Assembly (NCBI GenBank): GCA_003132865.1
Contig: PKYZ01000231.1
Coordinates: 5,547-34,992, forward strand
Length of the DNA stretch: 29,446 bases
Reading direction: 5' to 3'
From: Bryobacterales bacterium
GTDB lineage: Bacteria; Acidobacteriota; Terriglobia; Bryobacterales; Bryobacteraceae
In this document: positions 25,822 through 29,446 of the stretch, one piece after another
How the letters are laid out: each line of letters opens with the position of its first letter
Position numbering within the stretch: the stretch's first letter is position 1
The notes under the pieces: model-generated
What the model saw: only the letters and a program-made list of their open reading frames with translations
The model's database searches: none
Told to the model about the DNA's origin: nothing
Position numbers and translations under genes: made by a program

Positions 25822-28800
25822 GTGAATTTTCGAGGTCTGGTGCTATGTGCAATCGCCAGGCTGGCGCTCGCTGCCGCGCCCGCCGGAGTGGATTTCGACC
25901 GCGATATCCGCCCCATCCTCTCCGATAATTGCTTCGCCTGCCACGGCCCCGACGAAAAACAGCGGATGGCGAGCCTGCGCCTGGACATCAAGGAAGGCAT
26001 GTTCGCCGACCGCGCTGGCCATCCCATCATCATTGCCGGAGATGCCGCGGCCAGCCGTCTCTATCAGCGCATCAGCGCAAAGGAGAAGCAGCAGCGCATG
26101 CCGCCCCCCTACTCCGAGCGCACTCTGACGGACCAGCAGATCGATCTCATCCGTAAGTGGATCGACCATGGCGCCAGGTGGGAAATGCATTGGGCTTATG
26201 TTCCCCCGAAGCGGCCGGAGGCGCCGCACGTGCGGAACGCGTCATGGCCGCGCAATCCGATTGACCATTTCATTCTGGCCCGCTTGGAGCGCGAGGGCTT
26301 GCGGCCATCGCCCGAAGCGGACCGCGCCACTCTGCTGCGGCGCGTCAGCCTCGACCTGACGGGACTGCCGCCCACGCCCGCCGAAGTCGATGCATTCCTC
26401 GCCGACCGGTCGCCCGGCGCTTACGAAAAAGTGGTGGACCGCCTGCTCCATTCGCCGCACTATGGCGAGCGCATGGCTATGCAGTGGCTCGACCTGGCAC
26501 GTTACGCCGACACGCACGGCTACCATATCGACAGCCATCGCGAGATGTGGCACTGGCGCGACTGGACGATCGATGCGTTCAATCGCAACATGCCCTTCGA
26601 CGAGTTCACCATCGAGCAACTGGCCGGTGACCTGCTGCCCGACGCCTCGCTGGAGCAGCGGATCGCCACGGGTTTCAATCGCAACCACATGATCAACTTC
26701 GAAGGCGGCGCGATCCCGGAGGAGTATCAGGTCGAGTACGTGGTTGATCGCGTGGAGGCCACCAGCACCACCTGGATGGGCATGACACTGGGTTGCGCGC
26801 GCTGTCACGATCACAAGTACGATCCCATCAAGCAGCGCGATTTCTACCGCTTCTTTGCCTTCTTCAACACCATTCCGGAGAAGGGCCTGGACGGGCGCGA
26901 AGGCAACGCCAAGCCGTTCGTGCAGATTCCGTCGCCGCAGCAGGCCGCAGAACTGGCGGAGGTCAAGAGCACGCTCGAGACCACCGCCACGATCCTGGAT
27001 TACGAAGAGGTCGCGCCGCTGGTGTCCGAATGGGAGAAAACCAAGCTGGACACTATTCCCGCACCCAGCCACGAAGGACTGTTGGCGCATTACGAGATGG
27101 ATGGGAACTTTGCGGACCGCTCAGGCCATTATCAGGACGGGCGCATTCTCAGCGGAACGCCTGCTTTCAGCGACGGCCCTGTGGCGAAGTGCGCGGAGTT
27201 CGAAGGACGGGCGCACATCTCATTCGGGAACGTCGCGAATTTCAATCGCGGCGACGCTTTCTCCCTCGCGCTCTGGGTGGAGTCGAACGCCAAGGATGAG
27301 AACGCGGTGTTGCAGAAAATCAGCGGTCCTGACGAGCGTCGCGGCATCGAGCTAGCGTTGGAAGACACCGTGGTTCTGCCGCGGCTGAAGCGGGGCGCGC
27401 GTCTGACGTTCCGGTTGACGCATCACTGGCCGGACGACGCCATCGAAGTGCGCACGAAGGAGCCGCTGATCCAAGGGGACTTCTTTCACTTGAGCATAGT
27501 TTACGACGGCTCGGGGAAGGCTGCCGGAATCAAGCTATTCGTGGACGGCCAGCCAGCGGAAATCGCGACGGTGCACGATGGCCTCACGGGTTCCACCAGC
27601 ACCTCGGCCCCGCTCGAAATCGGCAATAAGCAACTCGGCAATGCGTTCAAGGGCCGCCTGGACGATGTTCGCATCTACGGCCGCGCGCTGGCGCCCGCCG
27701 AAATCGTGCAACTCGCCGAGGACCAGCCCGCGCGTGCGACGCTGTTCCTGCCAGCCGCGCAACGCTCCAAGGATCAGAAGAAGAAACTGCGCGAGTACTT
27801 CCTGGCGCACGACGCGCCCGAGCCTCTCCGCGCTGCGTTCGCCAGCCAGAAGCGAGCCCTGGCGCGCAAGGAAGATCTCGACTGGAGTGTGCCCAGCTCC
27901 ATGGTGATGCAAGAGATGATCGTGCCACGCGACACGTACATCCTGGCGCGCGGCGACTATCGTAACCACACCGAGAAGGTCACGCCAGGCGTGCCTGGCA
28001 TGCTGCCACAACTCGGGAACGATCTGCCTGCCAACCGCCTGGGACTGGCCAAATGGCTGGTCGGTCCTACGAACCCGCTCACCGCGCGCGTGGCAGTCAA
28101 CCGCTATTGGCAGATGTATTTCGGCCACGGGATCGTCAAAACCCCAGAGGATTTTGGCTCGCAGGGCGAAGCCCCGGTACATCCGGAATTGCTCGACTGG
28201 CTGGCCACCGAATTCATCCGCACCGGCTGGGATATTCGGGCCATGCAGAGACTGATCGTCACATCCGCGGCATATCGCCAGGACTCCCGCGTGACGCCGG
28301 AAGTTCTGGAAAAGGATCCTGAAAACCGCCTGCTGGCACGCGGCCCCCGTTTCCGCCTACCCGCCGAGGTAGTGCGCGACAACGCCCTGAGCGTCAGCGG
28401 GCTGCTGGACGGCAGCGTGGGTGGCCCCAGCGTTTTTCCGTATCAATCCAAGGGGCTTTGGGAAGAGATGGCGTACGGCGACGTGTACTCCGCGCAGACG
28501 TACGTGCAGAGCCACGGCAAGGACCTCTACCGCCGCAGCATGTATACGTTCTGGAAACGCACTGTGCCGCCGGCGTCGCTGGGCACGTTCGATGCGCCCG
28601 ATCGCGAAAAATGCACCGCTCGGCGCACCCTTACTAACACGCCGCTGCAGGCGCTGGTGCTGCTGAACGATCCGACCTACGTGGAGGCGGCGCGCGCGCT
28701 GGCCGGGCGCATACTCACCGAAGGCGGCAAGGACCCAGGCAGCCGGATCCGCTTCGGATTCCGCCTGGTCACGGCACGCAAACCCGACGCGAAGGAAGTG

Positions 28801-28986
28801 CGTGTGCTGCAAGATATCGCGCGGCAGGAATTGGCGCAATACCGCCGCGACACGGACGCGGCGCGCAAGCTGTTGCAGGTCGGCGAATCGCCGGCCGATG
28901 CGAAGCTCGACTCCAGCGAGCTGGCCGCCTGGACCACCGTGGCCGGCGTAATCCTGAACCTGGACGAGACCATTACCAAGGAATAG
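25822..28986 (+). CDS. PSD1 family: cytochrome c, DUF1549, LamG, DUF1553
   Basis: A 1054-aa exported protein of the Planctomycete-type cytochrome-c/PSD1 family. A short hydrophobic leader ([18 protein letters not shown]) resembles a signal peptide. A cytochrome-c-like domain follows with [12 protein letters not shown] (haem motif Cys37, Cys40, His41). The DUF1549 (PSCyt2) domain spans about 140-345 and includes a second Cxx[14 protein letters not shown] (Cys325, Cys328, His329). A LamG-like beta-sandwich lies at about 413-632 ([38 protein letters not shown]). DUF1553 (PSD1) closes the protein ([40 protein letters not shown]). The start is GTG with GGAGGGACC upstream. It is paired with a DUF1501 gene 3 bp downstream, the usual arrangement; such pairs are associated with polysaccharide use, though the biochemistry is not established. 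Confidence 0.93.
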   Translation: MNFRGLVLCAIARLALAAAPAGVDFDRDIRPILSDNCFACHGPDEKQRMASLRLDIKEGMFADRAGHPIIIAGDAAASRLYQRISAKEKQQRMPPPYSERTLTDQQIDLIRKWIDHGARWEMHWAYVPPKRPEAPHVRNASWPRNPIDHFILARLEREGLRPSPEADRATLLRRVSLDLTGLPPTPAEVDAFLADRSPGAYEKVVDRLLHSPHYGERMAMQWLDLARYADTHGYHIDSHREMWHWRDWTIDAFNRNMPFDEFTIEQLAGDLLPDASLEQRIATGFNRNHMINFEGGAIPEEYQVEYVVDRVEATSTTWMGMTLGCARCHDHKYDPIKQRDFYRFFAFFNTIPEKGLDGREGNAKPFVQIPSPQQAAELAEVKSTLETTATILDYEEVAPLVSEWEKTKLDTIPAPSHEGLLAHYEMDGNFADRSGHYQDGRILSGTPAFSDGPVAKCAEFEGRAHISFGNVANFNRGDAFSLALWVESNAKDENAVLQKISGPDERRGIELALEDTVVLPRLKRGARLTFRLTHHWPDDAIEVRTKEPLIQGDFFHLSIVYDGSGKAAGIKLFVDGQPAEIATVHDGLTGSTSTSAPLEIGNKQLGNAFKGRLDDVRIYGRALAPAEIVQLAEDQPARATLFLPAAQRSKDQKKKLREYFLAHDAPEPLRAAFASQKRALARKEDLDWSVPSSMVMQEMIVPRDTYILARGDYRNHTEKVTPGVPGMLPQLGNDLPANRLGLAKWLVGPTNPLTARVAVNRYWQMYFGHGIVKTPEDFGSQGEAPVHPELLDWLATEFIRTGWDIRAMQRLIVTSAAYRQDSRVTPEVLEKDPENRLLARGPRFRLPAEVVRDNALSVSGLLDGSVGGPSVFPYQSKGLWEEMAYGDVYSAQTYVQSHGKDLYRRSMYTFWKRTVPPASLGTFDAPDREKCTARRTLTNTPLQALVLLNDPTYVEAARALAGRILTEGGKDPGSRIRFGFRLVTARKPDAKEVRVLQDIARQELAQYRRDTDAARKLLQVGESPADAKLDSSELAAWTTVAGVILNLDETITKE

Positions 28987-28989
28987 ACG

Positions 28990-29446
28990 ATGGACCCGCA
29001 CGACGATTTCGGACTGGCGCTGACCCGCCGGCATTTCTTTGCGCGAACCAGCACCGGCATCGGCATCGCGGCGCTGGCTTCGTTGATGGACGCCCGGTTG
29101 TTTGCCGATAACGCCGCGATCGACCCGCAGACGGGCGGCTTGGCCGGCTTGCCGCATTTCGCGCCGAAAGCCAAGCGCGTCATCTATCTGCACCAGTCGG
29201 GCGCGCCCTCTCAGATGGACCTGTTCGACTACAAGCCCAAGTTGGCGACGCAGCAGGGCGCCGAACTGCCGGGCTCGGTGCGCATGGGCCAACGCATTAC
29301 CGGCATGACCTCAGGGCAGAGCTCACTGCCGGTGGCGGCGTCTATCTTCAAATTCGCGCAACACGGCGAAACGGGCACATGGCTCAGCGAGCTTCTGCCG
29401 CATCACGGTCAGATCGTGGACGATATCTGCCTCATCAAGACCATGA
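28990..29446 (+). CDS. DUF1501 protein, partial (window end)
   Basis: The first 152 codons of a DUF1501 (sulfatase-like fold) protein; the rest lies beyond the window. A twin-arginine signal is present: LTRRHFFARTSTGIGIAALA at about residues 12-31, so it is probably Tat-exported. Next come KAKRVIYLHQSGAPSQMDLF and DYKPKL, standard DUF1501 N-terminal motifs. The ATG lies 3 bp after the PSD1 stop, so the two genes are almost certainly one operon. Confidence 0.92.
   Translation, partial: MDPHDDFGLALTRRHFFARTSTGIGIAALASLMDARLFADNAAIDPQTGGLAGLPHFAPKAKRVIYLHQSGAPSQMDLFDYKPKLATQQGAELPGSVRMGQRITGMTSGQSSLPVAASIFKFAQHGETGTWLSELLPHHGQIVDDICLIKTM

Noticed and set aside
26242..27090. Minus-strand frame opposite the PSD1 gene, and another at 28357-29292
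   Set aside because: Antisense shadows of well-supported genes; no family features.

Overview
The window looks like a piece of an Acidobacteriota genome, probably Solibacter/Bryobacter-like. This is inferred from gene content and not tested: a GerW/YtfJ-family protein, a Ser/Thr kinase fused to TPR repeats, a cytochrome-c/DUF1549/LamG/DUF1553 protein followed by a Tat-exported DUF1501 protein, relics of a XerC/D-like recombinase, and high GC.

Layout. (1) 1-3431 is a mobile-element-like segment on the minus strand: a tyrosine recombinase with all catalytic residues, two small proteins, a short XRE-type HTH protein, a 22-bp tandem repeat and a 308-aa protein with a C-terminal HTH. (2) 3432-4240 shows no convincing gene. 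(3) 4241-5893 (+) is a broken AddB-like PD-(D/E)XK nuclease/helicase-family gene with two clear frameshifts and both ends missing. (4) 5916-18975 (-) is a complete five-gene class 1 DISARM anti-phage system in the order drmD, drmMI, drmA, drmB, drmC, tightly packed with stop/start overlaps at three of four junctions. (5) 19057-20028 (-) encodes an unrecognised zinc-metalloprotease-like protein (HELAH plus downstream EGLAQYY) directly upstream of drmD and pointing the same way. A small XRE regulator (20149-20412, +) diverges from it across a 120-bp region carrying direct repeats. (6) 20930-24490 (+) holds a GerW-family protein and a membrane Ser/Thr kinase with TPRs, separated by a recombinase relic. 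(7) 24491-25362 is a relic zone with two diverged copies of a composite repeat (terminal hairpin, conserved block, truncated recombinase fragment), followed by another XRE gene. (8) 25822-29446 (+) is a two-gene PSD1/DUF1501 unit running off the window.

How it fits together. DISARM should provide the defence: methylation of host DNA by DrmMI, with helicase DrmA, DUF1998 protein DrmB, PLD-family DrmC and SNF2-type helicase DrmD acting on invading DNA. The most interesting possibility is that the metalloprotease-like protein and the divergent XRE protein form a control or sensing module for the DISARM operon. No standard DISARM component corresponds to that protein. The recombinase, the truncated nuclease gene and the relic repeats indicate a genomic-island or defence-island setting, but I could not find island boundaries (no tRNA, no matching attachment repeats).
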